From contig NZ_QUZZ01000017.1 in NCBI RefSeq assembly GCF_003545695.1, positions 1-64,000 on the forward strand: a stretch of DNA of 64,000 nucleotides, read 5' to 3'. The notes below the pieces were generated by a model. That model was not told where the DNA came from and made no database searches. It saw only the letters and a list, made by a program, of their open reading frames with translations. Shown here piece after piece: positions 43,694 to 53,834 of this stretch (within the stretch, counting starts at the first letter, position 1; every line of letters starts with the position of its first letter). The position numbers and the translations under genes were made by a program. This DNA is from Taibaiella helva. GTDB lineage: Bacteria; Bacteroidota; Bacteroidia; Chitinophagales; Chitinophagaceae.

Positions 43694-43955
43694 GCTTCAG
43701 ACGCAATACTCTTCCGGCAGCCATGCTAGTGGCCATGGCGTGTTTACGGCTAATGCCCCGGCCAGCTGTAAACGCGCCATGTACGATTCTGAACCTGGCA
43801 GCGCGCGGCGCCTTCGTACCGAAAATTTTTCCAGTCATATTGTAATTATAGATTAAATTAACTATATTTACTTTGCTTTATGAAACCAAACCCTTTTCCA
43901 ATCTCTTCCTTGGAAAGATCCTGTTCGATTCACCAATCAATTAAACAGATAAACT

Positions 43956-45509
43956 ATGAAAAAAACCATTATGAGCCTCTGCTGTGCTTTACTGGGCACC
44001 TTCGCCACGCAGGCGCAAACCTTTATCCCGCCATCGTTCTCCTTTCCCGAGGTTACCTATCCCACCGGGCCGATGAACGCTGTCAGCCGTACTTTCCACA
44101 CTTCCTGCAATTCCTACGGCAATCTTAACGGCGATAACCTCTATGTGTATTCCTGGAGCTGCACACAGCCGATCGCCGGAGGCTTTGCCTTCAGGAGAAA
44201 TACCACTGCAGATGTGCTGATCAGCCAGGGCTACCAGCCTTATACCGACGTAAGCGATCTCGAGGTCGGGCTCATCACAGTAAACAGTACAGTGTTTATT
44301 GTGGCCAGCTATTACAAGGTCAATACGGGACATTTTGTAGACTTCTGGACCTGGAATGTCGCCGGCGGAACGATTTCGCTGTATGCTTCATACCCGCTGA
44401 CCACGAACGCCATCTACTCCCGCATCAGCCTCGACGTGCACAAGCTGTATGGCGCCGCAGTTACCTGGCAAGACGGCAATAATGATATTTTCGTTAAGGT
44501 ATTCAATACGGGCGGTGGTTTTCTACAGGCAGGCAGCACGCTGCAAATTGCTTCCAACGGCGTTATTCCTGATGTAGCCTTTAGCCATTACGGCGACCTG
44601 AAGGTGCGCGTTGCCTATGTTGACCCGGCTTCAGGCAATATCCGCGTGATCCACGGCCTGTTCAACGACCTGCTGGTAGGCACTGTGTCTATAGCAACCG
44701 ATTATGTACAGACGGGTATCTATCCCGCCCTGGGCAACCAGCTCAATCATAATCCTGTCGCTTCTAACTGGATGCATATTGATTCGCCCGACGACAATCC
44801 GCCGGGCTCCGATGTATGGTCTTATGTCTATGCCGCAACCAACGGGGACATTATGAGCATCAGCAAATACAATGCCAGCGCGCCGGTACTGATGAACCTC
44901 TCGGGGAATATTAAAGGGCAAACCCCTACCATCGCTTACAGCGCCGACGCGCAGAGCATCCATTACGGATGGTATACCAATTTCACCGCCACACCCCAGC
45001 CGGGCTATGTGGCTGTAGAGCGCCGGATCAACGGTTCTTATATCACACCGCCCAATGCCTATAAAGTGGTCGCCAATACGACCAATTACAGCGGTACGCC
45101 GACGCTGTGCTTCTCCAAGCAGAATGATATGAACAACAATTTGTTTGCGGTCTATCCCATGTTTGCTTCACCATCAGGATATGAAATGCGCTTCAAGCTG
45201 GTACCCTGGCTGGCTACCACTTTCCGGCATGAAGTTCCGGTTACCGGCGGACCGGTTATAGAAACGGTGAGCGCCAATCCCAACCCCTTTACCAGCACCC
45301 TGCAGCTGAAAGGTAATCTTAACCATACTTATATCTTGTATGTAACGGATATCAGCGGCAGAGTGCTTTATAACAGGTCCGGAACCTTGAATGAGCTCAA
45401 CGCCGGCCTGCAGGAAATTGCCGGTCCGCTGAAGCCAGGCGTTTACTTCCTGGATATACTCAACCAGACGACCAGCCTGCGCCAGAGCCTGAAAACGGTA
45501 AAGCAATAG
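43956..45509 (+). CDS. Secreted protein with type IX secretion sorting domain
   Basis: 517 aa. Signal peptide (ending TQAQ), a ~400-residue beta-rich body with repeated strand motifs suggestive of a propeller, and a T9SS type A C-terminal domain (about 435-517: VSANPNPFTSTLQLKG, DISGRVLYNRSG, LKPGVYFLDIL). It would be exported across the outer membrane and attached or released. The body has no identified function. Confidence 0.85.
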   Translation: MKKTIMSLCCALLGTFATQAQTFIPPSFSFPEVTYPTGPMNAVSRTFHTSCNSYGNLNGDNLYVYSWSCTQPIAGGFAFRRNTTADVLISQGYQPYTDVSDLEVGLITVNSTVFIVASYYKVNTGHFVDFWTWNVAGGTISLYASYPLTTNAIYSRISLDVHKLYGAAVTWQDGNNDIFVKVFNTGGGFLQAGSTLQIASNGVIPDVAFSHYGDLKVRVAYVDPASGNIRVIHGLFNDLLVGTVSIATDYVQTGIYPALGNQLNHNPVASNWMHIDSPDDNPPGSDVWSYVYAATNGDIMSISKYNASAPVLMNLSGNIKGQTPTIAYSADAQSIHYGWYTNFTATPQPGYVAVERRINGSYITPPNAYKVVANTTNYSGTPTLCFSKQNDMNNNLFAVYPMFASPSGYEMRFKLVPWLATTFRHEVPVTGGPVIETVSANPNPFTSTLQLKGNLNHTYILYVTDISGRVLYNRSGTLNELNAGLQEIAGPLKPGVYFLDILNQTTSLRQSLKTVKQ

Positions 45510-45535
45510 GTAAGCGGTTTAGCCATTTATAGAGA

Positions 45536-45560
45536 TAGCCCCGGCGCAGTGCCGGGGCTA
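45536..45560. terminator. Bidirectional terminator between convergent genes
   Basis: A 10-bp stem TAGCCCCGGC/GCCGGGGCTA with a GCAGT loop, 27 bp after the T9SS gene and 47 bp after the end of the convergent DUF1801 gene. T-rich on the right side. Confidence 0.8.
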
Positions 45561-45607
45561 TTGCTTTACTATTCTGTACTATCGCGGGCAGGAAACAGCA
45601 AAGGTTA

Positions 45608-46027
45608 TCAGCTTATCTTCTTCTGCGCCGCTGCTTTGATCATACCTTCAAGCACCTTCATATCCACATCGGCCAGCTTGGTGATGTAGAGACAGCCTGC
45701 ACCGGTTTTGTGCTTACCCAGCTTTTGCAGCACCTCTGCATGTGCTTTGATATCCATGGTAAGGTATAGGGAAAGGTTAGCCTTCCGCGGTGAGAAGCCT
45801 ATCCTGAACCAATCCACCTCGCGGCCGGAGGTAGGGCTTTTGTACCTCAGGTTACCGAAGCCGATCAGGGAGGCGCCCCACATCCTGGGCTTTTCTTTCG
45901 TTGCCTTTTCCATCAGCTTCAGCAACGTATAGCAGTCCTGGCGCTTCTGTTCCTCGGGCAGGCCGGCAATAAAGGCCTCGACGCTGGCATCGTTCTCTTT
46001 GGTTTTGATCTCTGCTACTTTGCCCAT
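45608..46027 (-). CDS. DUF1801 domain protein
   Basis: 139 aa with the DUF1801 pattern (PRMWGASLIGFGNLRYKSPT, WFRIGFSPRKANLSLYLTMD). The family has a YdhG-like fold and no assigned function. Confidence 0.88.
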   Translation of the reverse strand: MGKVAEIKTKENDASVEAFIAGLPEEQKRQDCYTLLKLMEKATKEKPRMWGASLIGFGNLRYKSPTSGREVDWFRIGFSPRKANLSLYLTMDIKAHAEVLQKLGKHKTGAGCLYITKLADVDMKVLEGMIKAAAQKKIS

Positions 46028-46192
46028 AGGAATATCTTTTGAAAATGACGGTACTTTAACTCATTTCAAATGTAATGGATTTATGCCATACAGCACGATG
46101 GCCGGACGACAAAGTATAGAGCAAGGTTGGAACGCGGCACCTTTCCGGCCTGCGGGAGCCCAAAGAAAAGAACAGCTGATAGCAGGATGATG

Positions 46193-47065
46193 CTATATTA
46201 CCTCCGTCAGGAGGAACTGCTGTATAAGTGTCAACACCTCGTCAAAATGCGTTTCCAATAACATGTGCGCGCCTTCAAGAATGTGTACCTGTGCGTGGGG
46301 TAAATCCCTTTGGTAGCAGGACGCTTCAGCTACGCTGAAAAAGGGATCGTACCGACCCCATATTACCAGGGCAGGTGGCTGGTATTGGCAAAAGTACTGC
46401 TGGAACACCGGGAACATGTCGAGGTTGTGCCGGTAGTCGTAGTTCAGCGCAAACTGCATTTCGATATTGCCGGGCCGGCGCATGCGCTCCCAGTCGAGCA
46501 GCCAGGCTTCTGGACCGATGCGCGAAAGCAGCTGCTCTGCCACACCTGCGGTGTATTGCGCCTCTACACCCTCTTTGCTCAGGAATGCGGCAACTTTCTT
46601 CTTTTTCGCCTCGGTCGGATGGGCCCAATAGTCCAGCGTATCCTCCCACTGCGGGCCGATGCCTTCCCGGTAGGCATTGCCGTTCTGGACAATGACTGCT
46701 TCAATTTTCAGGGGATGGTTGATGCATAGATGCAAGCCTATAGGGCAGCCGTAATCATGCAGGTAGATGGTAAAAGCATTTAGTCCTATTATTTCAGTAA
46801 ACCGGCCGATGTATGCTGATATATTTTTAAAGCTATACGCGAAGCTACTTTTACCGGGAAAGGCGCTGAAGCCGAATCCGGGATAGTCGGGCGCAACAAG
46901 ATGATACCGGTCGGAGAGGGCAGTCATCAGACCCTTAAACATATAGGAAGAGCTGGGAAAGCCGTGCAGCAGCAGTAATGCCGGATGACCGGGATCACCG
47001 GCTTCGCGGTAAAAAATATCGACGCCATCAACAGCTACGGTTTTATGGAAGATCTGCCGGCTCAT
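46193..47065 (-). CDS. Alpha/beta hydrolase, haloalkane-dehalogenase-like
   Basis: 290 aa. Oxyanion motif LLHGFPSSSYMFKG, and a nucleophile elbow that reads LHDYGCPIG, so the nucleophile is Asp, as in haloalkane/fluoroacetate dehalogenases and epoxide hydrolases, not Ser. WGRYDPFF carries the acid, and the catalytic His lies in LEGAHMLLETH. The substrate is unknown. Confidence 0.85.
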   Translation of the reverse strand: MSRQIFHKTVAVDGVDIFYREAGDPGHPALLLLHGFPSSSYMFKGLMTALSDRYHLVAPDYPGFGFSAFPGKSSFAYSFKNISAYIGRFTEIIGLNAFTIYLHDYGCPIGLHLCINHPLKIEAVIVQNGNAYREGIGPQWEDTLDYWAHPTEAKKKKVAAFLSKEGVEAQYTAGVAEQLLSRIGPEAWLLDWERMRRPGNIEMQFALNYDYRHNLDMFPVFQQYFCQYQPPALVIWGRYDPFFSVAEASCYQRDLPHAQVHILEGAHMLLETHFDEVLTLIQQFLLTEVI

Positions 47066-47237
47066 ATCTTTCCTCTTAACACCCGTCCGGCCATTTAGTT
47101 GTTAAGAGAATAAAACGAACGCGCCGCCGTGGGCCATCAGAACAGCCATGACACCTTGCCGGTATATCTGGCCTTTTATTTCCCCTGTATCCCCGGGGAG
47201 GATACCGCTAAAAAAGTATTGAAAGCACTACTTGCGC

Positions 47238-48548
47238 TTACCGTATCAGCACCTGGCGGTCGGCATCAAGCCTTAGCAGGATAAACAGCAGGATGCTGAA
47301 AGAAAGCAACGAGGTACCGCCATAGCTCAGCATGGGCAAGGTGATCCCGATTACCGGCGCCAGCCCCATGGTCATGCTGAGGTTGATGGCCAGGTGGAAG
47401 AAGAGGATCGACGCCACGCAGTAGGCATAGACCCTGCTGAACATCGATCGTTGCCGCTCGGCGATATAGACGATGCGCAGCAGCAGGGTCACATAAAGCA
47501 GCACCAATACCGAACTGCCCACAAAGCCGAACTGCTCGCCGATACCGCAGAAGACGAAATCGGTGTTCTGCTCGGGCACGAAAGAATACTTGGTCTGTGT
47601 ACCGTTACCAAAGCCTTTGCCCAGCAGGCCACCGCTGCCGATGGCGATCTTGGATTGCCGTACATTGTAGTCGGCGTCCTTCTTGGGCGTAACGCCGGGC
47701 TTCTGGTATTCCTGGGGCACATCCTGGCCCAACATCGAATAGATACGTTCGGTCTGGTATCCCTGGAAAACGTTTTTAAACACATAAGGCACCACGACCT
47801 GGCTGAACAGCACGGCAATGAGCCAGGCGCCGGCGATCACAACGATGAGGATGCGGTTACGTTTCAGCTGGCGGCGCAGCAACCAGGTGATGAGCAGGGG
47901 TATTGCCGTAATGATAATGAACAGCGGCAGGCGCTCGATCAGCAAGGTTCCGATGAGCAGGCCCGCTACTGAAAACCCGATCAGCAGGATCGCATTGGGC
48001 AGGCCCTCCCGGTACATAGCCAGGAAGAAAGAGAAATACACCAGGGCAAGGCCGGTTTCATTCTGCTTGATGATGATCGCGCAGGGCAGCAGCACTATGG
48101 CGGTGGCAATAAGACGGTCTTTAAGTGTTTTGAAATTGGTTTCGGGCGTCGACAGGAAACGTGCCAGCGCCAGTGCTGTAAAGATCTTGCATAGCTCACC
48201 GGGCTGAAAGCTGAACGATCCGAATTTGATAAAGCTGTGCGAGCCTTTTACCTCGGAGCCCAGCGCAAACGTAGCCAGCAGCAGCAATATGCCGACAAGA
48301 TAAGAAAGGTAAGCAACAGCAAGAAAGAACTTACTGTCGGTAAGCACAATGATCATACCCACTACAAGCGAAATACAAAGCCAGGTGATCTGCTTCATAT
48401 GGCTCTTGCTCATATTAAAAAAGGGATCGCTGAAATTGGTATACTCAACGGAATATACGGCGGCTATGCCGATGGCCACCAGGGCCAGGTAGAGATAAAT
48501 TACCGGCCAGTCAATGCGGGCAGTCAGGGGTTTGCGGCCTAAGCTCAT
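47238..48548 (-). CDS. rodA: Rod shape-determining protein RodA (SEDS glycosyltransferase)
   Basis: 436 aa, ten membrane helices. FtsW/RodA/SpoVE signatures: QSKIAIGSGGLLGKGFGNGT, FCGIGEQFGFVGS, and MLSYGGTSLLSFSILL. It polymerises lateral-wall glycan strands with the PBP2 encoded 27 bp upstream. No mreBCD genes are adjacent in the window. Confidence 0.95.
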   Translation of the reverse strand: MSLGRKPLTARIDWPVIYLYLALVAIGIAAVYSVEYTNFSDPFFNMSKSHMKQITWLCISLVVGMIIVLTDSKFFLAVAYLSYLVGILLLLATFALGSEVKGSHSFIKFGSFSFQPGELCKIFTALALARFLSTPETNFKTLKDRLIATAIVLLPCAIIIKQNETGLALVYFSFFLAMYREGLPNAILLIGFSVAGLLIGTLLIERLPLFIIITAIPLLITWLLRRQLKRNRILIVVIAGAWLIAVLFSQVVVPYVFKNVFQGYQTERIYSMLGQDVPQEYQKPGVTPKKDADYNVRQSKIAIGSGGLLGKGFGNGTQTKYSFVPEQNTDFVFCGIGEQFGFVGSSVLVLLYVTLLLRIVYIAERQRSMFSRVYAYCVASILFFHLAINLSMTMGLAPVIGITLPMLSYGGTSLLSFSILLFILLRLDADRQVLIR

Positions 48549-48575
48549 GTTGTTCGTTCGTTTTAAGGAAATTTG

Positions 48576-50645
48576 CTAGTTCTGAAAACGGATGGTGCCG
48601 TCCGTTCCCGGCCCGCGTTTGGCACTCAGGTCGTAATAGTCTTTCATGATCTGCCGTACCAGCATCGTATCCCTTTGCTTTTTCACACTATCCCGGGTGC
48701 GTTTGTCGGCGGTGCGCAGCATATCGCGAAGCAGGTCTTTTTGCCGTTGCAGGGAGTCGATCACACGGATATAGCTTTTTACGGTATTCGCTTTGAACAT
48801 CTTTTCCTGCAGGGCGATGCGGGCTGGGGCCGTGATCGAGTCCTTCAGGTATTTCTCCATCATCAGGCTGGCTATGGGCCCTGCCCAGGTGGCCCCGTAG
48901 CCCGAATTCTGCACGACCACGGCGATAGCGATCTTTGGATCGTTCTTCGGTGCGAAGCAAACGAATACCGAATGGTTATCGAGCTTGGTCTTCTGCCCGT
49001 TGAGTATCCAGTAGTTTTCCACGGTTCCCGTTTTGCCGCAAACCTCAACTCCGGGCAATATGGCTACCCGTCCGGTACCATGGCTCACCACATCTTCCAT
49101 ACCCATGATCACCGATTCAAAAGCGCTGTCGGAAATATGCGTGGGCGTATGCTTCACCAGGTAGTCCTTCAATACCGTGTCGCGGGGATTGCCGCCAATG
49201 CTTTTCACGAAGTGGGGAATATAATAATAGCCCCGGTTGGCGATGAGGCACATGGCATTGGCCATCTGCAGCGGTGTCATGTCCACCTCGCCCTGGCCCA
49301 TACCCACAAACACCATGGTACAGGAGTTCCAGCTGCCATGATATTTCTGGTTGAAGTAGGAAGAATCGGGAATGCCGCCGGGTTTTTCGCCGGGAATATC
49401 GATACCCAGGGGATGGCCCAGCCCCATCGCCGAAAGATAGTCGTGCCAGCGCTGCAGGCCTTCGTGCGTTCCGCCGGCCCATTTCTTGGCATCGACGGTC
49501 TTGCGGAATACATCGCAGAAATAGGCGTTGCAGGAATTGGCCATCGCCAGGCGCAGGTTGGCCGCATGGCCGCCGCCGGAGTGGGTGCAACCGATGCGCC
49601 GGCCGCAGGCATAATAGCCGCCACCGCAGGGATAGCCGAAAGACGGAGTGATCACGCCCACATCGAGGCCGATCAGCGCGGTTAAAGGCTTAAAGGTAGA
49701 GCCGGGCGGGTACTGCGCCAGAATGGCCCGGTTAAATAAGGGACGGGTATAGCTCCTGCTCAGCTCGGTATAGCCTTTGGCAAAGGTGGAACCGGACAAC
49801 AGGTTGGGATCATAGGAAGGTGCAGAAACCAGGGCGAGGATACCACCTGTCCTGGGATCGATAGCGATTGCGCTGCCGATCTTGCCGGCCATCAGCTTTT
49901 CTCCATAAGCCTGCAGATCGGCATCCAGGTACAATTCCAGGCTCCTGCCTGCTACTGAAGGCGTATCCAGGCTTCCGTTCTTATACGAATCCCTGGGACG
50001 GTTCAGCACATCGCGTACCATGTACTCCACGCCACGCTGGCCCCGCAACACTTCTTCATAGCGGCTTTCAAGGCCGCTCTGGCCTACATAGTCCCCCTGG
50101 CGATAGGATGCATAGCGGGAATTTGTAAGCATATTTTCGCTTACCTCGTTCAGATAGCCGAAGATATGAGCGCCGATACCCAGGGGATAGGTACGGGTAG
50201 AACGTTCCAGCAGCTCGAAGCCTTCGAACAGGTAGAGGTTTTCCTGGAGCCGGGCATTTTTTTCCTGGGAAAGACCCGCTTCATAAATACTCTGCCGCTG
50301 ATAACCGTTGCGGAGCGTCAGCTTTTTCATGGTCTTCAGGAAAGTAGCCTTGTCGGTACCCATTACCGCGCAGAATTGTGCCGTATCCAGGTTTTTGATC
50401 TTATTGGGAATAAAGGCCAGATCATAAGTGACATTGTTGATCAGCAGGGCCTTGCCTTTACGGTCAACAATAGCGCCCCGGGCAGGGTAGACTACCTTAC
50501 GAAAGATCGCCTGACCCTCCGCCATTACTCTGTATTTATCGTCCAGGATCTGAAGTGTGAACAACCGGGCTATAAGGATTACAGCCAACACGACGAACAC
50601 GCCACGGATGATCCAGGGACGGGGATTCTGACTGAAAGCGGACAT
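48576..50645 (-). CDS. mrdA: Penicillin-binding protein 2 (peptidoglycan transpeptidase)
   Basis: 689 aa from ATG 50645 (MSAFSQNPRPW); a longer frame to 50717 lies over the promoter. One N-terminal helix, PBP dimerisation region (GQAIFRKVVYPARGAIVDRK), then the transpeptidase with SxxK (PPGSTFKPL, Ser near 313), SxN (ANSCNAY) and KTG (CGKTGTVEN). The minus-strand -7 TATCTTTG is at 50672-50679. It cross-links elongation-stage peptidoglycan in partnership with RodA. Confidence 0.95.
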   Translation of the reverse strand: MSAFSQNPRPWIIRGVFVVLAVILIARLFTLQILDDKYRVMAEGQAIFRKVVYPARGAIVDRKGKALLINNVTYDLAFIPNKIKNLDTAQFCAVMGTDKATFLKTMKKLTLRNGYQRQSIYEAGLSQEKNARLQENLYLFEGFELLERSTRTYPLGIGAHIFGYLNEVSENMLTNSRYASYRQGDYVGQSGLESRYEEVLRGQRGVEYMVRDVLNRPRDSYKNGSLDTPSVAGRSLELYLDADLQAYGEKLMAGKIGSAIAIDPRTGGILALVSAPSYDPNLLSGSTFAKGYTELSRSYTRPLFNRAILAQYPPGSTFKPLTALIGLDVGVITPSFGYPCGGGYYACGRRIGCTHSGGGHAANLRLAMANSCNAYFCDVFRKTVDAKKWAGGTHEGLQRWHDYLSAMGLGHPLGIDIPGEKPGGIPDSSYFNQKYHGSWNSCTMVFVGMGQGEVDMTPLQMANAMCLIANRGYYYIPHFVKSIGGNPRDTVLKDYLVKHTPTHISDSAFESVIMGMEDVVSHGTGRVAILPGVEVCGKTGTVENYWILNGQKTKLDNHSVFVCFAPKNDPKIAIAVVVQNSGYGATWAGPIASLMMEKYLKDSITAPARIALQEKMFKANTVKSYIRVIDSLQRQKDLLRDMLRTADKRTRDSVKKQRDTMLVRQIMKDYYDLSAKRGPGTDGTIRFQN

Positions 50646-50769
50646 GGAAGAGAATGAAAATGAATTATACACAAAGATAATGCCACAAACATTTTGAACA
50701 CAAAAATTTAATGCCAACTTCTAAAAATAATCCTAATTTACAGCTACTTTTGTTCCAAACCGAAATGCC

Positions 50770-51825
50770 TTGCCCGTAATACAATCCAAAAATACTTCGC
50801 CGGCGATCCTGTCGTTTTTCACCGCGTTGATACTGGCCATTTTTATTACGTTGTTCACCCTCTTCTTAAGGCAGCCCTGGTATATCGATCTCATTGCTTT
50901 CGCCCTTACGTTTATCGTAGCCTACACCATTTATTTTTATACCCTGCAGTATTTTATTTACCGTAAAATAAAGCTGATCTATAAATTCATCTACCAGACC
51001 AAGGCGACCAAAAGGGAAGAATTCTTTTACCAGAATATCCTGCCGCAAAAGTCCATCGATGAAGTGCGGAAGGATGTGGAACGCTGGGCGATCGAAAAAA
51101 GAGATGAGATCGAGATACTGCAGAAGAACGAGCAATTCCGTAAAGAGTTCCTGATGAACCTTGCTCACGAGCTGCGCACGCCTATCTTTACCGTACAAGG
51201 CTATGTGCATACCTTATTGAACGGCGCCATCGACGACCCGGCAGTGAACCGGAAATTCCTCAGCAATGCGACGAAAGGGATACAGCGCCTGGTGCAGCTG
51301 GCCGATGACCTCGACCAGATCAGCAAGCTGGAATCGGGCAAAATACCGATCGTGCAGGAATCTTTCGTGATCCAGGAGCTGGTAAAGGATGTGTATGAGG
51401 AAATGATGCTGAAAGCACGGGACCGTGGCATCGATATGCAGGTAAAAAAAGGCACTGAAGCCGCGATCACCGTATATGCCGATAAGCAGAAAGTAAAGCA
51501 GGTGGTGGTGAACCTCGTGGAGAATGCGCTGAAATACGGTAATGAAGGCGGAACAATCACGACAGGCTTTTACCAGATGGATGGCGGACGTATTTATATC
51601 GAAGTTTCCGACGACGGGCCGGGTATCGCCGAGCACCACCTTTCCCGCATCTTCGAGCGTTTTTACCGCGCCGACCGCAGCCGTAGCCGGGAGATCGGCG
51701 GTACAGGCCTGGGCCTGGCCATCGTCAAGCACATCATAGAAGCCCATGGCCAGACTATTACCGTACGCAGCAAAGTAGGCGTGGGCTCTTCTTTTGGCTT
51801 TACCCTGGATAAAGGTAAATCATAA
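50770..51825 (+). CDS. Sensor histidine kinase (PhoR-like)
   Basis: 351 aa. Two N-terminal helices (about 12-58), HisKA with His near 133 (LMNLAHELRTPIFTVQGYVH), HATPase_c (NLVENALKYG, VSDDGPGIAEHH, IGGTGLGLAIVKHI). The only start is TTG 50770. An ATG five bases earlier opens a 4-codon frame (MPCP) that overlaps it. Diverges from the PBP2 operon, and a -7 TACTTTTG lies at 50745. No response regulator is adjacent. Confidence 0.88.
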   Translation: MPVIQSKNTSPAILSFFTALILAIFITLFTLFLRQPWYIDLIAFALTFIVAYTIYFYTLQYFIYRKIKLIYKFIYQTKATKREEFFYQNILPQKSIDEVRKDVERWAIEKRDEIEILQKNEQFRKEFLMNLAHELRTPIFTVQGYVHTLLNGAIDDPAVNRKFLSNATKGIQRLVQLADDLDQISKLESGKIPIVQESFVIQELVKDVYEEMMLKARDRGIDMQVKKGTEAAITVYADKQKVKQVVVNLVENALKYGNEGGTITTGFYQMDGGRIYIEVSDDGPGIAEHHLSRIFERFYRADRSRSREIGGTGLGLAIVKHIIEAHGQTITVRSKVGVGSSFGFTLDKGKS

Positions 51826-51865
51826 GCTATACTTTCCTGAACCGAAAGGGCAAACAGACTCGGGG

Positions 51866-52198
51866 TTAAGCGCTGCCACCGGCATAATCGAAGGCCGCCT
51901 GCGCCAGCTCCGGCCAGTATTGATGATGATCGTAGGACAGCTGTACCCATTCCTTCATTGCACGGCCTTTTCCCGAAGGGTCGAACAGCACGGCCCCGTC
52001 CAGCGCCATTGCTTTCTGATGTGCCGCAAGCGGCAGCTTGAACACCATGCTTTTCTGGTAAAAGCAGATAAAGGCTTTCCCTCCTGTTTTAAAGCAAGGC
52101 TTGCCGAACATCCGGCTCTCTTCCGCTTTGCTGAAGCTCCGGCCCGTATCCTGATAAAGCGATAATCCGGTTCCATAGACCTGTCCTGTTTGCCACAA
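51866..52198 (-). CDS. TfoX/Sxy-N-like small protein
   Basis: 110 aa. MFGKPCFKTGGKAFICFYQK and LFDPSGKGRAMKEWVQLSY match the TfoX N-terminal/MmcQ-like small proteins. The N-terminus before MFGKP is shorter than usual, and the start (ATG 52198) is uncertain. Function unknown. Confidence 0.65.
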   Translation of the reverse strand: MWQTGQVYGTGLSLYQDTGRSFSKAEESRMFGKPCFKTGGKAFICFYQKSMVFKLPLAAHQKAMALDGAVLFDPSGKGRAMKEWVQLSYDHHQYWPELAQAAFDYAGGSA

Positions 52199-52301
52199 AT
52201 ATAGCTGCTTTCGGCAAGCCGTATTGCAGGGGGCTTTGAGGAAGCGCAGAAAAGCATAAAGATTTGATTAAATTCGCCACGGTTTATCCGCATCCCCGAC
52301 T

Positions 52302-53702
52302 ATGGCCTTAAGCAGAATATGGAGCGCGTTCATTATCCTTGCCGTGCTGGCAGCATCGGCACAGCTGTTCTTTTCGTCCGACCACCAGCAGATCTACAGC
52401 AAAATGGTGACCGGCAAGGCAGGCGATACTACGATGACCCGGGTTTACGACAGTGCTCATGTGCCCCGGACGGTGCTGCAGCAGCTTGATGGTAAACAGG
52501 AATACAAACAAGGCGAAGTGCGTATCCGGCAGCTGGACAACGGCAGCTATATTACCTATAAGGAGCAAACGGCCGATGGTATCCTGGCCACCTGTAAATC
52601 AGCAGTCGAGATCTGTATCGGCCTCATTGGCATTATGGCCTTATTTATGGGCTTTATGCGTATTGCCGAAAATGCAGGTGGCATCCGGCTGCTGTCACGT
52701 ATCATAGGCCCTTTTTTCTCGCGGCTTTTTCCCGGCATTCCCAAAGGACATCCTGCTATGGGACATATGATGCTGAACTTTTCGGCCAACCTGCTGGGGC
52801 TGGACAATGCCGCTACTCCTTTCGGCATTAAAGCCATGGAAAGCCTGCAGGAGCTCAATCCCGACAAGAGCAAGGCAACCGATGCACAGATCATGTTCCT
52901 TTGTCTGCATGCCGCAGGGCTTACGCTGATACCGGTTTCCATCATAGCCTTAAGAGCCAGGCTGAGCGCGGCCAACCCCACCGATATCTTCCTGCCTTGC
53001 ATGATCGCGACCTTTGTTGCCACGCTGGCCGCGATGACGATCGTAGCGTTGCGCCAGAAGATCAATCTCTTCCAGCCGGTGATCATCGGATGGATCGGTG
53101 GCATCTCGGCACTTATTGCCGCCCTTATCTGGTACCTGAGCCGGCTGGACCGGGAGCAGATGGAAGGTTTTTCCGCCGTACTGAGCAATGGTCTTATCCT
53201 GCTTATTTTCCTGCTGATCGTCTTCGGAGCCCTGTATAAAAAGATCAATGTGTTTGATGCCTTTGTCGAAGGGGCCAAAGGCGGCTTTGAAACTTCAGTA
53301 AAGATCATTCCCTACCTGGTAGGTATGCTGGTGGCCATCAGTATGCTGCGGACCAGCGGTGTATTCGACCTGGTTACCGGTGGGCTGAAATATATATTTA
53401 CTGCGCTGCACCTGAATATCGATATCGTAGATGCTTTGCCCACCGCCCTGATCAAGCCGCTGAGCGGCAGCGGCGCCCGGGGTATGATGGTGGACACAAT
53501 GAAAGTATTCGGCGCCGATTCCTTCGCCGGCCGGCTGAGCTGCGTGTTCCAGGGAAGCTCAGACACGACTTTTTATGTGATTGCCGTTTATTTCGGCGCC
53601 GTAGGGGTTAAGAATACCCGCTACGCGATCGGCTCCATGCTGCTTGCCGACCTGGTGGGTATTGTTACCGCGATCCTGATCTGCAGCTACTGGCCCTGGT
53701 AG
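52302..53702 (+). CDS. Fused SpmA-SpmB nucleoside-recognition membrane protein
   Basis: 466 aa, about ten helices. The first part has the SpmA pattern (NLLGLDNAATPFGIKAMESL), and the second the SpmB/Gate pattern (YLVGMLVAISMLRTSGVFD, GSSDTTFYVIAVYFGAVGVK). In Bacillus these are two spore-maturation proteins. In non-sporing Bacteroidota they are commonly fused, and the substrate is unknown. An ~85-residue periplasmic loop rich in Gln/Asp separates helix 1 from the rest. Confidence 0.85.
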   Translation: MALSRIWSAFIILAVLAASAQLFFSSDHQQIYSKMVTGKAGDTTMTRVYDSAHVPRTVLQQLDGKQEYKQGEVRIRQLDNGSYITYKEQTADGILATCKSAVEICIGLIGIMALFMGFMRIAENAGGIRLLSRIIGPFFSRLFPGIPKGHPAMGHMMLNFSANLLGLDNAATPFGIKAMESLQELNPDKSKATDAQIMFLCLHAAGLTLIPVSIIALRARLSAANPTDIFLPCMIATFVATLAAMTIVALRQKINLFQPVIIGWIGGISALIAALIWYLSRLDREQMEGFSAVLSNGLILLIFLLIVFGALYKKINVFDAFVEGAKGGFETSVKIIPYLVGMLVAISMLRTSGVFDLVTGGLKYIFTALHLNIDIVDALPTALIKPLSGSGARGMMVDTMKVFGADSFAGRLSCVFQGSSDTTFYVIAVYFGAVGVKNTRYAIGSMLLADLVGIVTAILICSYWPW

Positions 53703-53834
53703 CCACCGGTATTACCTTCTGCTCTGCAGCGATTTTATACTGCCGAACATCGCTGCCGGTATTATTGTTATACCTTAACGGCTTAAATGGCGCATGCCAT
53801 CTGCCGCTGTTGTAACTGATACCGAACTTAAATT

